Shown: piece by piece, positions 23,483 through 31,432 of the stretch | Position numbering within the stretch: the stretch's first letter is position 1 | Layout: each line of letters opens with the position of its first letter | Source of the DNA: SIG440 sp045648205 | GTDB lineage: Bacteria; Bacillota; Clostridia; Monoglobales; Monoglobaceae | NCBI GenBank assembly: GCA_045648205.1 | Contig: JAZRNM010000030.1 | Location: 98,567-162,566 of the forward strand | Length of the DNA: 64,000 nucleotides | Direction: 5' to 3' | Notes under the pieces: model-generated | What the model saw: only the letters and a program-made list of their open reading frames with translations | Told to the model about the DNA's origin: nothing | Database searches by the model: none | Position numbers and translations under genes: made by a program

Positions 23483-26389
23483 TTATCTTACGATAACCAT
23501 TTCAGAAACCTTATCCTCAAAAATCTTGATAAAGAGTCTTACCTCATTACCCTCTTCAAAAACCTCAATGTCACCTGCTGTAACAACATTCACATTTTCG
23601 GTCTTTCTCTGAGAATTATATTCATAAACAGTCACATCTGCTGTTGAATAGTTCTTGACAGTTCCGTTCACACTTACGTTGACAGAATCTGCAAACTTTT
23701 TGGTAACACGACCATAAACTGTCACAAGGTCTGTTCCTATTGTCTTTGTGAACTCTGTTGCCTTGGCGTCTCTGTCAAAGAGAAGTGTGATTGTGTCAAC
23801 CTCGCCCTGAGCATTTGTGCTGTACTGGAACACGTCACCCTGTTCAAGCTTGCCGTCACCCTTCACGAAAACTGTTGTGTCTTCTGCCATAAGCTCAACC
23901 GGTCTGCCGTTTTCAAGACCATAAACCACATCAACTGTTTCATAGTCTTCATTCTGTGCAGTTGCAATCTGGTCAACAATCACGATTGGTGACTTGGCTT
24001 CAGCAATGCCGGTTGTACTTGTAACAATAATAGCGCCAGCCGAGAAGTCTTCATTCAAATCATAAACGATTATATCATAAGGTGTGTTGTTTGCAAACAT
24101 ATTGCTGCTTCTCACAGCATACTTGGTTGTGTCTGTGCCTGCTGATGCAGGAATATCAAATACAACTGTGTTTTGTGTTACCTTAACATTTCCGAGCATT
24201 CCCGATGCACTCTTATACACCTGGTCGGCTGCAGAAATATTCTTTGTAAACACGCCCTTGTTTACGGCACCGTTTGCTGTTTTGTCAACTGCAATGTCAA
24301 GGCCTGTCAGAACTCCCTGAGAATTTGTTTCATAAGTGATAAGCTGGGGAGTTACCACGCCATCTTTTCCAAACTGTTCAAGAACCTTGTCCTGAGTGAG
24401 ACCATAAGTGTCGTTTACACGGATTTTTTGTGCACCGTTAAACACCCTTGTTTCTCCCTGAGCGGTGAAAATCTTGAACTGGATTGTCTTGTCAATTGTG
24501 CCTGTTACAGCAGCATCTGTCAAATAGCCATAAGCCCCGCGGATTGCACTGCCTGTTGCTGTTTCTGTTGGGTCAACTGCTGCAACATTACCCTCAACAT
24601 CCAGATAGAATCTGCCCTCATCGCCAAGCTTTATATCATTGGGGTAATTTGCAGCTTTTTCATAGGTCTCTTCTGAATTGTTAATCTTAAATCCTTCATT
24701 TGATGTTTGTGTCACTCTGCCTAAGATGCTGTCTGTTGTCACATATGCTTTAATAAGCTGTTTGTCTGTGCTGATTGTATACGAAATAACATTCCATTCT
24801 TCAAGGTCTGCGGGTTCAATTTCAACTCCGTTTCTCATAAGAGTGAACATAACCTCTGTGTTTTCAGGGTTAAGGAGAAGTGAACCATTGTTATATTTGT
24901 CTGTAATTCTTCCTGTCACCGAAGAAACATTTTCAACAACAAGATTTGTGAAATGATTTACAAACGCAATGTCATATACATTGTTCACATCAGTATCGAG
25001 AAGAATCAGGTTGCCTGTCTTTGGAATGAGCTGTTCGTTGGTAAGAGTCTGGGCATACTTTCCGTTGAAAATATAAACAGGTGACGCAACTATTGTTGCA
25101 GTTCTGGTAGTTGAATCATTTGTTCCTGCTCTCCAATAGGTTACTGTCTTGTTGACATTCGCATCTCCTGTAACAGATACAATGTCTCTTGCATTGATTG
25201 TAAGAACATTGTTTTTGCTGTCCTGAGGTCTCACAAGAATAAGTGTCTTCACATCAGATGTTGAGTCAATTCTCGCATAATAAACTACATTGTAGCCAAG
25301 ATAATCTCTCGCGCCTGATTTGCCTTCATTGAATATGCTGTCATTAATCAGAATCTGGTCTTCTGCGGTTGTGCTTCCTCCGCTGAGAGTTGTCTCGGAT
25401 GTTCCTTTAATCTGTCCGTATGCCTTTTCAACATTCAATCTGTCATAAAGAAGCGTCTTGTCAACCACTTCATAAACCACATTGCTTCCAAAACCTGTCT
25501 GTTCCATAAGGTTGACAGTTAATGCATTAAATACGAGCTGTGCAACATCTCCTCTTTTGACGGGAGTTGCGCCTGCCGCTGCAATACCTTTGAGAAGCTG
25601 ATTTTCAGATGCAACTGCCATATATCCGGCAGGGTATCCGCCTCTGTCACGGGCAACAGGCTCAAAACCAAGTGCTCTCACCATAATGGTAACAGCCTCC
25701 TGGAAAAGCACAGGGTCGTCAGGACGGAATGTGCCCACATCGTCACCAATCACCATCCCCTGCTGGTCAGCAACATTAATAGCCCCATTTGCCCAGTGGT
25801 TTGATGCCACGTCAGGGAAACGGGTGGGAATATTTGCACCATTTGCAACATCCTCAAGACCAACTGAATAAACAGCTACCTTTGCCATTTCTGAACGCAA
25901 AATGGTGTCATCGGGACGGAATGCTCCGGATTCAGCATCACCAACCATAATTCCCAAAGCACCCAAAACCTCAGCAGCTTCCTCATACTTTGTGCCGGCA
26001 ATATCAGGTGAAAGCACAACCCGTCTGCTGCTGTAGCGTGAAGGTGCCACATTCTCATTAAGGTCGTCATTCATCATCGCATTGTGTTTTGTCTGATTTT
26101 GTTCCACGATTGCTTCACTATTATCAATCGTCTTTGTGGCACGCGGAGTTGCCGCCTGCTCACTTGTTGTTTCTGGATTATTTTGTCCATTTGCCCCATT
26201 ATTCTGAGCCTGGTCTGCAGAATTTGTTGTGCCGTCACTGTTTCCGGCATTACCTTCTGCGGCGCCATTGAGCATCTCGGGAGTTTCACCCGATGCTAAC
26301 TTCGGCTCAGCATCTGCGGCAAAAACATTCAGGCCAAGTGTAAAGACAACGCTTATTGCCAGACACAAGGCAAGAAATCTTTTTGACAT
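23483..26389 (-). CDS. S-layer homology (SLH) domain protein, 968 residues
   Basis: A large secreted protein. Signal peptide of about 25 residues ending VFAADAEP; then a Asn/Gly/Thr/Gln-rich linker to about residue 115; then three SLH repeats (about residues 130-320) with GAFRPDDTILRSEMAKV, FPDVASNHWANGAINVADQQG and GTFRPDDPVLFQEAVTIMVRAL as anchors. The remaining 640 residues are beta-rich, with few Cys and no catalytic motif seen, including repeated segments of the VTGRITDKYNNGS / ILGRVTQTSNEGFKI / VYGRVTKKFADSVNV kind. SLH domains bind pyruvylated secondary cell-wall polymer. Its size and composition suggest a main S-layer or surface protein. GAGGAGG precedes the ATG. Confidence 0.88.
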   Translation of the reverse strand: MSKRFLALCLAISVVFTLGLNVFAADAEPKLASGETPEMLNGAAEGNAGNSDGTTNSADQAQNNGANGQNNPETTSEQAATPRATKTIDNSEAIVEQNQTKHNAMMNDDLNENVAPSRYSSRRVVLSPDIAGTKYEEAAEVLGALGIMVGDAESGAFRPDDTILRSEMAKVAVYSVGLEDVANGANIPTRFPDVASNHWANGAINVADQQGMVIGDDVGTFRPDDPVLFQEAVTIMVRALGFEPVARDRGGYPAGYMAVASENQLLKGIAAAGATPVKRGDVAQLVFNALTVNLMEQTGFGSNVVYEVVDKTLLYDRLNVEKAYGQIKGTSETTLSGGSTTAEDQILINDSIFNEGKSGARDYLGYNVVYYARIDSTSDVKTLILVRPQDSKNNVLTINARDIVSVTGDANVNKTVTYWRAGTNDSTTRTATIVASPVYIFNGKYAQTLTNEQLIPKTGNLILLDTDVNNVYDIAFVNHFTNLVVENVSSVTGRITDKYNNGSLLLNPENTEVMFTLMRNGVEIEPADLEEWNVISYTISTDKQLIKAYVTTDSILGRVTQTSNEGFKINNSEETYEKAANYPNDIKLGDEGRFYLDVEGNVAAVDPTETATGSAIRGAYGYLTDAAVTGTIDKTIQFKIFTAQGETRVFNGAQKIRVNDTYGLTQDKVLEQFGKDGVVTPQLITYETNSQGVLTGLDIAVDKTANGAVNKGVFTKNISAADQVYKSASGMLGNVKVTQNTVVFDIPASAGTDTTKYAVRSSNMFANNTPYDIIVYDLNEDFSAGAIIVTSTTGIAEAKSPIVIVDQIATAQNEDYETVDVVYGLENGRPVELMAEDTTVFVKGDGKLEQGDVFQYSTNAQGEVDTITLLFDRDAKATEFTKTIGTDLVTVYGRVTKKFADSVNVSVNGTVKNYSTADVTVYEYNSQRKTENVNVVTAGDIEVFEEGNEVRLFIKIFEDKVSEMVIVR

Positions 26390-26553
26390 TTTTATTCCTC
26401 CTCTTTAAAAATTAAAATGTTTCGTGTTTATTGTGTGCCAATGAGAATAATTTACAACATCAACTTTTTGGTTCAATTAGCAAAAATAATCCAATGTTCC
26501 AATATTTTTATCAACTCGTAACAAATCTGTAAAAACTTTTTATTTAAATATAG

Positions 26554-26582
26554 TTGAAATTTGTAAAAAGTTGTGGTACAAT
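26554..26582 (+). promoter_or_regulatory. Promoter of 608-residue SLH protein
   Basis: TTGAAA (26554-26559), 17 bases, TACAAT (26577-26582), giving a leader of about 70 bases rich in A and T. The 270-base gap to the divergent SLH gene holds nothing else I can name; a minus-strand promoter is presumably present but not clear. Confidence 0.75.
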
Positions 26583-26660
26583 ATAGAGGATATAGACTAT
26601 ATATTGTGTTTTTTTGATAATTTATTAAATTTTACATATTATATTAGGGAGGTACATCAA

Positions 26661-28487
26661 ATGAAAACAAAAAAAATTGTGAGCGGAATTTTGTGCGTAA
26701 TCTTTCTGCTCTCCACAGTGGCTGTTTCTGCTCGAACCTTTTCTGACGTAGAACACGACCCGACAGTTGCATGGGCAAAGCCCTATATCAACGCAATGGC
26801 AGATGCAGGCTATCTTAAGGGCTATGAGGACGGAACATTTAAGCCCAACAACACCATCTCAAAAACTGAGGCGCTCATTCTTCTTTCCAGAATGATTGGT
26901 GTAAATGATGAAAGTTTTGCAGATTCAGTTGAACTGGCAGTGGACGCATATAATTCCACATTGAGTAATTTTTCAACAAACTATGCAAAAGAAATCTCAT
27001 ATCTCCTCTACGCAGGAGTTCTCAAATCATCTGAACTTGATACATACATTTCAAATTCAAACAAAAACACAGCCCTCAAAAGATATGAAGCGGCAATTCT
27101 CCTGACCAAGCTTTTGGGAGCAGAAGACGAGGTTCTCGGAAACGCATTTGTTTCTTCATCTTATGCTGACACAGTGGAAATTCCCGATTCAGCTAGAGCT
27201 TACGTTGAATATGTAAAAGAAAAAGGCATTATGCAGGGTATGGGAAACAACGAAGACGGCGAGCCTATGTTTTCTCCCAAAACATCTGTAACACGTTCAC
27301 AAATGGCGAAAATGCTTCACAGTCTGATTGACATAGTCGACTTGTCTGTTCAGACAGGTGTTGTTGCATCAACCGACAATGTTGGAAAAACAATTACAAT
27401 CACCATTGGCGGCAACGACATTGTGAATGATGTTGCATCAAGCACAAAAATAAAAATCAACGGCAAGGATGCGGGTCTAAACGAAATGCGTGTTGGCATG
27501 CACGTAAAGATTGCTCATGCCGCAGGCAAGGTTCTCCTCATTGAAAACTATGCAGCTGTTGAAGATTCTGTGATTTACGGAATTGTTTCAACAACAAAGG
27601 ATTCAAGCGGAACAAAATCTGTTACCATAACAGATGCAAATGACAAAACAAAAATTGAAACATACATCCTTGCAGCAGATGCAAAGGTGAAAGTCAATGG
27701 TGCAATTGACCTCTTCAGCAAATTGAAGTCAGGCAGCTATGTGGCACTCACAATGGTTGACGGATTGGTTGACCTTGTTGATGTAATTGACAAATCAGCA
27801 ACTGCAGGTGGAAAGCTTGTTTCTGTTGATGCATCAGGCGACTTCACAACACTTGTGGTTGAAGATACCTTGGGCAACATCAACACCTATGAAGTTTCAG
27901 CCGAAGAAGTACAGGTTTCACGCAACAGTCTGGAATGCAAACTCAACGCTCTTATGGTTGGTGACACCGTATCGCTCAGACTGACTTATGGAAAGGTTAC
28001 AAGAATTAACGCAAGCAGCAAAAACCAATCCTTGTCAGGAACAATTTCATACATCATCCACGAAACAAGCGGAACAACCCTTGGAATCAAGATGAAGGAT
28101 GACACCAACGAATACAAAGTGAACAAGAGTGTTAACATTCTGATTGACTCAACTGAAAAAGGTACAGTTTATGACCTCCGTCCCGGAACAGACATCGACT
28201 TCACGCTTCAGAGCAGCGAAATCATATCACTCGAAACTGCCGCAACTGTTTCAAAATCCCAGATAAACATCGGAACTGTGGTTTCAGTAAACCCAACCTA
28301 TGGTCTGTTGGTTGTTGAAGAAGACGGTGTTCAGTATAACATCTTCATCAACACAAGCACAAAGATAATTGACAGTGTAAGCGGAAAAGCAGTTGCTCTC
28401 AAATCAATCGCAAAGGGCAGAACTGTTACAGTAACAGGCTCAAACGCATCAGGCGTTCTTGAAGCAAGCGTTATTGTCCTCCAGTAA
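26661..28487 (+). CDS. S-layer homology (SLH) domain protein, 608 residues
   Basis: Signal peptide with a hydrophobic core (IVSGILCVIFLLSTVAV) and cleavage near VSA-RTF. SLH repeats follow at about residues 25-240: FSDVEHDPTVAWAKPYINAM with GYEDGTFKPNNTISKTEAL, a degenerate middle repeat, and GEPMFSPKTSVTRSQMAKML. The C-terminal part from about residue 250 is beta-rich and repetitive, with several segments of the type VASTDNVGKTITITIGG, VSTTKDSSGTKSVTITD, VSVDASGDFTTLVVED and VVSVNPTYGLLVVEEDG about 80-90 residues apart. It resembles the tail of the larger neighbour, suggesting a common ancestor. ATG at 26661 has GGGAGGTACATCAA upstream. Confidence 0.88.
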   Translation: MKTKKIVSGILCVIFLLSTVAVSARTFSDVEHDPTVAWAKPYINAMADAGYLKGYEDGTFKPNNTISKTEALILLSRMIGVNDESFADSVELAVDAYNSTLSNFSTNYAKEISYLLYAGVLKSSELDTYISNSNKNTALKRYEAAILLTKLLGAEDEVLGNAFVSSSYADTVEIPDSARAYVEYVKEKGIMQGMGNNEDGEPMFSPKTSVTRSQMAKMLHSLIDIVDLSVQTGVVASTDNVGKTITITIGGNDIVNDVASSTKIKINGKDAGLNEMRVGMHVKIAHAAGKVLLIENYAAVEDSVIYGIVSTTKDSSGTKSVTITDANDKTKIETYILAADAKVKVNGAIDLFSKLKSGSYVALTMVDGLVDLVDVIDKSATAGGKLVSVDASGDFTTLVVEDTLGNINTYEVSAEEVQVSRNSLECKLNALMVGDTVSLRLTYGKVTRINASSKNQSLSGTISYIIHETSGTTLGIKMKDDTNEYKVNKSVNILIDSTEKGTVYDLRPGTDIDFTLQSSEIISLETAATVSKSQINIGTVVSVNPTYGLLVVEEDGVQYNIFINTSTKIIDSVSGKAVALKSIAKGRTVTVTGSNASGVLEASVIVLQ

Positions 28488-28503
28488 TTTAACCCAAAAT
28501 TCA

Positions 28504-28539
28504 AAGAAGGATGCAGCAAAAATGCTGCATCCTTCTTTT
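28504..28539 (+). terminator. Terminator of 608-residue SLH gene
   Basis: A 15-bp perfect stem (aagaaggatgcagca / tgctgcatccttctt) with AAAA loop, followed by TTG and T-rich sequence. Confidence 0.93.
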
Positions 28540-28581
28540 GTATAAAATCATTCTTTTTTGTAAATACTTACCATAAAAATT

Positions 28582-28657
28582 GTCGGTGAAACATTTTAAT
28601 GTTTCAGTTTGCTAAAATTAGCAAACTATTGTGAAAACACAGTTTTCACAGGCCGAC
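28582..28657. repeat. Four-way-junction hairpin element I
   Basis: GTCGG (28582-28586) pairs with CCGAC (28653-28657) and encloses three perfect nine-bp hairpins placed end to end: TGAAACATT/AATGTTTCA (28587-28606), GTTTGCTAA/TTAGCAAAC (28607-28626) and TGTGAAAAC/GTTTTCACA (28630-28650). Loops are two or three bases. Almost every base is paired. Not a tRNA and no ORF. Together with element II it fills the gap of about 300 bases between the SLH gene and the next small gene. Confidence 0.8.
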
Positions 28658-28665
28658 TTTATTGC

Positions 28666-28754
28666 AATCAAGCGTAGCTTTCAAACTTTTGGTTTGAAAG
28701 TCGCGGAACTTGTTCCGTCAAAACGGCGTTCTGCCGTTTTCTACGTCCTTGATT
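28666..28754. repeat. Four-way-junction hairpin element II
   Basis: AATCAAG-CGTAG (28666-28677) pairs with CTACG-TC-CTTGATT (28741-28754), a 12-bp stem with a two-base bulge. It encloses three hairpins: CTTTCAAAC/GTTTGAAAG (28678-28700), CGGAAC/GTTCCG (28704-28717) and AAAACGGC/GCCGTTTT (28720-28740). The layout is the same as in element I but the sequence differs. It ends 14 bases before the Shine-Dalgarno site of the next gene. Confidence 0.8.
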
Positions 28755-28784
28755 ATATCTAACATATGGAGGTATAATTTTCAA

Positions 28785-29084
28785 ATGATTGACAAAAAGG
28801 CACGAAAGGTTGTTATCATAAACAACATAAATTCCGATACCATTGACCAGGCAATATTCATCCTGAAAACTGAACTGCCAAACAAAAGCTGCGAAAACCA
28901 TATTGTCGAAGAAGCTCAAAAAATAATTGACAGCTATGTCCGTCAGGTTGAGCGTCTGAAAACAACAGGCGGACATTCAGCAAAATCCCGCCATCGCAAT
29001 AGTTTTCTTTCCACACTCCTCACCATATCCTGCACTGCAGCATTTATGCTCACAGTCTTCTTTTTTGCAGTTTACAATATGTAG
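28785..29084 (+). CDS. Small tail-anchored membrane protein, 99 residues, unknown function
   Basis: The ATG at 28785 has GGAGG twelve bases upstream. Residues 1-65 are soluble and charged (KKARKVVIINNINSDTIDQAIF, ILKTELPNKSC, then a helix with EEAQKIIDSYVRQVERLK), followed by a basic, Ser-rich linker (GGHSAKSRHRNSF) and a single C-terminal membrane helix of about 22 residues. It therefore faces the cytoplasm and is anchored at its C-terminus. I do not recognise the family. Its last 13 bases overlap the end of the convergent SLOG gene. The hairpin element 28666-28754 lies directly upstream and may be part of its leader. Confidence 0.7.
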   Translation: MIDKKARKVVIINNINSDTIDQAIFILKTELPNKSCENHIVEEAQKIIDSYVRQVERLKTTGGHSAKSRHRNSFLSTLLTISCTAAFMLTVFFFAVYNM

Positions 29085-29557
29085 GCAAGATTGATCACGT
29101 TAATCCCCTTTTCCCTTGCACAATTGACCGTATACTCTGTTCCGCCACCGCCCGTGAAATATGCAATGCAGAAGCTACTGTGATTCACCATAAACTTATT
29201 TCTAAGATGCATACAGCCCGTGCAGTATTCCTGACAAACATATGTAACTTCATCTGCAAGAGCCAAGATATTTTCATATCTTTTCCGGTCACGCAGTCCC
29301 CATTTTTTGTGTTGGTTGTGACACGGAAGTGCCATTCCCAGTTTAATATGGGGATGATTTCTTTTCTTTTCAAGCACAATTTCAGCCGCAAGAAGGTCAA
29401 AACCCAGTGCCCCACCTGAGATAAAGCACGTATATCCATTTTCAATCAATCCATCAACCGTTTCCGACAATCGTGCCGTTATGGCATCAAGCTTTTCTGC
29501 GGGCAATATCCTGTGCCCCGTGAAACAGCAGGTCTGAGATATTTTAAATTCAAGCAT
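29072..29557 (-). CDS. SLOG-family protein (DUF1273/YpsA-like)
   Basis: A 161-residue Rossmann-like protein. CCFTGHRILP near residue 10 and FISGGALGFDLLAAEIV near 45-61 carry the conserved SLOG residues (TGHR and GGxxGxD), as in YpsA/DUF1273. Further blocks are LGMALPCHNQ, YVCQEYCTGCMHLRNKFMV and YFTGGGGTEYTVNCA. SLOG proteins bind nucleotide-derived ligands; YpsA affects cell division in some Firmicutes, but the ligand here is unknown. It has its own promoter, divergent from lrgA. Confidence 0.85.
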   Translation of the reverse strand: MLEFKISQTCCFTGHRILPAEKLDAITARLSETVDGLIENGYTCFISGGALGFDLLAAEIVLEKKRNHPHIKLGMALPCHNQHKKWGLRDRKRYENILALADEVTYVCQEYCTGCMHLRNKFMVNHSSFCIAYFTGGGGTEYTVNCAREKGINVINLAYIL

Positions 29558-29590
29558 TCAAAAGCCTCTTTTCCGTTTTTATACCAAAAC

Positions 29591-29620
29591 ATTTTATCAC
29601 GCAACCCAAATCCTTGTCAA
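29591..29620 (-). promoter_or_regulatory. Promoter of SLOG gene
   Basis: Minus-strand TTGACA (29615-29620), 18 bases, TAAAAT (29591-29596). Back to back with the lrgA promoter. Confidence 0.8.
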
Positions 29621-29629
29621 TAATTCACC

Positions 29630-29658
29630 TTTACAAAAATACCCTTGTGTGATAAAAT
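29630..29658 (+). promoter_or_regulatory. Promoter of lrgAB
   Basis: TTTACA (29630-29635), 17 bases, TAAAAT (29653-29658). Leader about 28 bases. Confidence 0.78.
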
Positions 29659-29692
29659 TAATTTCACAAACCAAACCAAAAGGAGATTGCTT

Positions 29693-30070
29693 ATGAAAAT
29701 TTTCAGACAAATAATAACAATATTTATCTTGTGCTGTCTGGGTGACATCATTTCACTTTTTCTCCCGATACCCTTTCCGGGAAGTGTGATTGCACTTATC
29801 CTTTTGTTTTTATGTTTGCTTTCAGGACTCATAAAAACAGTTCAAATTGAGCTTTTGTCTGATTTTTTACTAAAAAATATAACACTTGTGTTCATTCCGT
29901 CCACAGTTTCAATCATTGCATATATTGACGTTTTCAAAGGAATTCTCTGGCAGTTTATTTTCATATGTTGCATAACAACAGTAATAACCTTTTTTGCAAC
30001 AGCCTATTCTGTCAAACTGACAATGTATCTTCTAAACAAAGCAAAAGGAGGGCAGAGCCATGCTGAATGA
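29693..30070 (+). CDS. lrgA: LrgA/CidA family holin-like protein
   Basis: A 125-residue membrane protein with four hydrophobic segments. CCLGDIISLFLPIPFPGSVIALILLFLCLLSG is the typical LrgA/CidA start (LxxPxPgsxiGmxLLf), followed by SDFLLKNITLVFIPSTVSIIAY (LxxxLxFxPagvgi). LrgA-type proteins act with LrgB as holin or antiholin-like pairs or as pyruvate and small-metabolite transport proteins; which applies here is unknown. AAAGGAG is upstream of the ATG at 29693. Overlaps lrgB by 11 bases. Confidence 0.88.
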   Translation: MKIFRQIITIFILCCLGDIISLFLPIPFPGSVIALILLFLCLLSGLIKTVQIELLSDFLLKNITLVFIPSTVSIIAYIDVFKGILWQFIFICCITTVITFFATAYSVKLTMYLLNKAKGGQSHAE

Positions 30071-30740
30071 ATTCACCTCACGCCCCATATTTGGTTTCAC
30101 CCTTTGCATAATCGCATACTGCATCGGTGTTTTAGCCAAACGGAAGTTTAATTACCCGGTCATCAACCCCGTAGTCATCGGCTCACTTTTGATAATTGCA
30201 GTTCTCACTGTTTTCAAAATACCCCTTGAAAACTTTATGACGGGTGGTAGCTTCATTTCAATGCTCCTTGCACCTGCAACAGCGGTGCTGGCTCTCTCAA
30301 TGTATCGTCAGATAAAAACAATCAAAGCAAACCTCATTCCCATATTGGTGGGTTGCATCGTTGGGGTTCTCTCTGCAGTCGGAAGTATTTTGGTTTTGTG
30401 CAAAATCTTTGGCATATCAGACGAGCTGACCGCCAGCATAATTCCAAAGTCAATCACCACCGCCATCGCAGTTGAGCTTTCTGCACAGCTGGGCGGAATT
30501 CCACCCATAACAGTTGCCGCGGTAACTGTCACAGGAGTTTTCGGAACTATTCTTTCTCCCTATTTCATCAAGTGGTTCCGCCTTAACAACTCAATTGCTG
30601 CAGGCCTTTCAATCGGAGCCTCCTGCCACGCATTGGGCACAACAAAAGCCATTGAGCTTGGCGAAGTGGAAGGGTCGATGAGCGGCATCGCCGTTGGCCT
30701 TTGCGGACTTCTGACTGTTCTTTTAACAGTTTTTCTTTAA
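30060..30740 (+). CDS. lrgB: LrgB family protein
   Basis: A 226-residue membrane protein of usual length with about seven helices. FGFTLCIIAYCIGVLAKRKFNYPVINPVVIGSL, LLAPATAVLALSMYRQ, KSITTAIAVELSAQLGGIPPITVAAVTVTGVFG and the motif GASCHALGTTKAIELGEVEGSMSGIAVGLCG near the end are hallmarks of LrgB/CidB/YohK. Partner of LrgA. AAAGGAGGGC precedes the ATG. No LytSR two-component pair, the usual regulator, is nearby. Confidence 0.93.
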   Translation: MLNEFTSRPIFGFTLCIIAYCIGVLAKRKFNYPVINPVVIGSLLIIAVLTVFKIPLENFMTGGSFISMLLAPATAVLALSMYRQIKTIKANLIPILVGCIVGVLSAVGSILVLCKIFGISDELTASIIPKSITTAIAVELSAQLGGIPPITVAAVTVTGVFGTILSPYFIKWFRLNNSIAAGLSIGASCHALGTTKAIELGEVEGSMSGIAVGLCGLLTVLLTVFL

Positions 30741-30746
30741 TCAAAA

Positions 30747-30776
30747 AAAGGGGGCTTCAAGCCCCCTTTATTTTTT
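30747..30776. terminator. Bidirectional terminator after lrgB
   Basis: Stem GGGGGC / GCCCCC with a TTCAA loop, flanked by A7 and TTTATTTTTT. Serves lrgB and the convergent isomerase gene. Confidence 0.9.
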
Positions 30777-30777
30777 A

Positions 30778-31314
30778 TCAATCTTCTATTTGTGGTTCTC
30801 TTATAATTCTTTTATCGGTAAACACATCTGTTTCATCAGTGCTGCGTGTTGAAAATTCAGAAATTATAGCACCATCTTCACCTGCCTGAAACCAATGTAA
30901 TGTTTCGGGCATAATTGTATACTGTTCACCCGGATTCAGAATAACTTCATGAAATACACTAACATCTGTTTCTGGTATTTTTGCCTTAACATCTGCTTCT
31001 TTACCCTCACCGGAAACATAAAGAAAAACCTTGCCGCATCTGCATCTGAAGGTTTCTTCCTTGCCTTCCATGCCATCAGTTGGAACATGCTTATGTTCAG
31101 GACAAGTCTGACCGGGAGTCAACACCATTTCCTTTGCACATACTTTTTCTGTGTTTATGTAGGTTAAAAGCTGAAGTCCAACTTCTTCAATTTTTCCCAA
31201 TCCAAAATCGCACACTTCAATATTTTTCTTCTCATTCTCGGTTAAAACAATATTGGCTTTTTCGTAAAACTCCAATGCCTTGCTTACTCTGATTTCAATA
31301 TCTTTTCTTTTCAT
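30778..31314 (-). CDS. D-lyxose / D-mannose ketol-isomerase (cupin)
   Basis: A 178-residue cupin of the D-lyxose isomerase family. The metal site is visible as PEHKH near residue 74, a KEETF glutamate near 87 and LHWFQAG near 143. The enzyme interconverts D-lyxose with D-xylulose and D-mannose with D-fructose using manganese or a similar metal. It is transcribed on its own but lies beside an alpha-mannosidase gene read in the same direction, which suggests mannose as the real substrate. ATG at 31314 has AGGAG nine bases upstream; a TTG at 31320 is rejected. Confidence 0.85.
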   Translation of the reverse strand: MKRKDIEIRVSKALEFYEKANIVLTENEKKNIEVCDFGLGKIEEVGLQLLTYINTEKVCAKEMVLTPGQTCPEHKHVPTDGMEGKEETFRCRCGKVFLYVSGEGKEADVKAKIPETDVSVFHEVILNPGEQYTIMPETLHWFQAGEDGAIISEFSTRSTDETDVFTDKRIIREPQIED

Positions 31315-31339
31315 AAACAAAATCTCCTGTTCTTAATTA

Positions 31340-31368
31340 ATCATATTTTTAATAACTTTTATTGTTAA
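31340..31368 (-). promoter_or_regulatory. Promoter of isomerase gene
   Basis: Minus-strand TTAACA (31363-31368), 17 bases, TATGAT (31340-31345). Confidence 0.65.
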
Positions 31369-31432
31369 AAAATGTTTACTATGCCATATCACAAAAACAA
31401 TGATGCTCAGGCTGAACCCTCATTCAATCATC

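Noticed and set aside
28582..28754. tRNA or tmRNA genes suggested by the cloverleaf shape
   Set aside because: Arm lengths, loops and conserved bases (TTC in T loop, CCA end) do not fit, and loops are only two to five bases.
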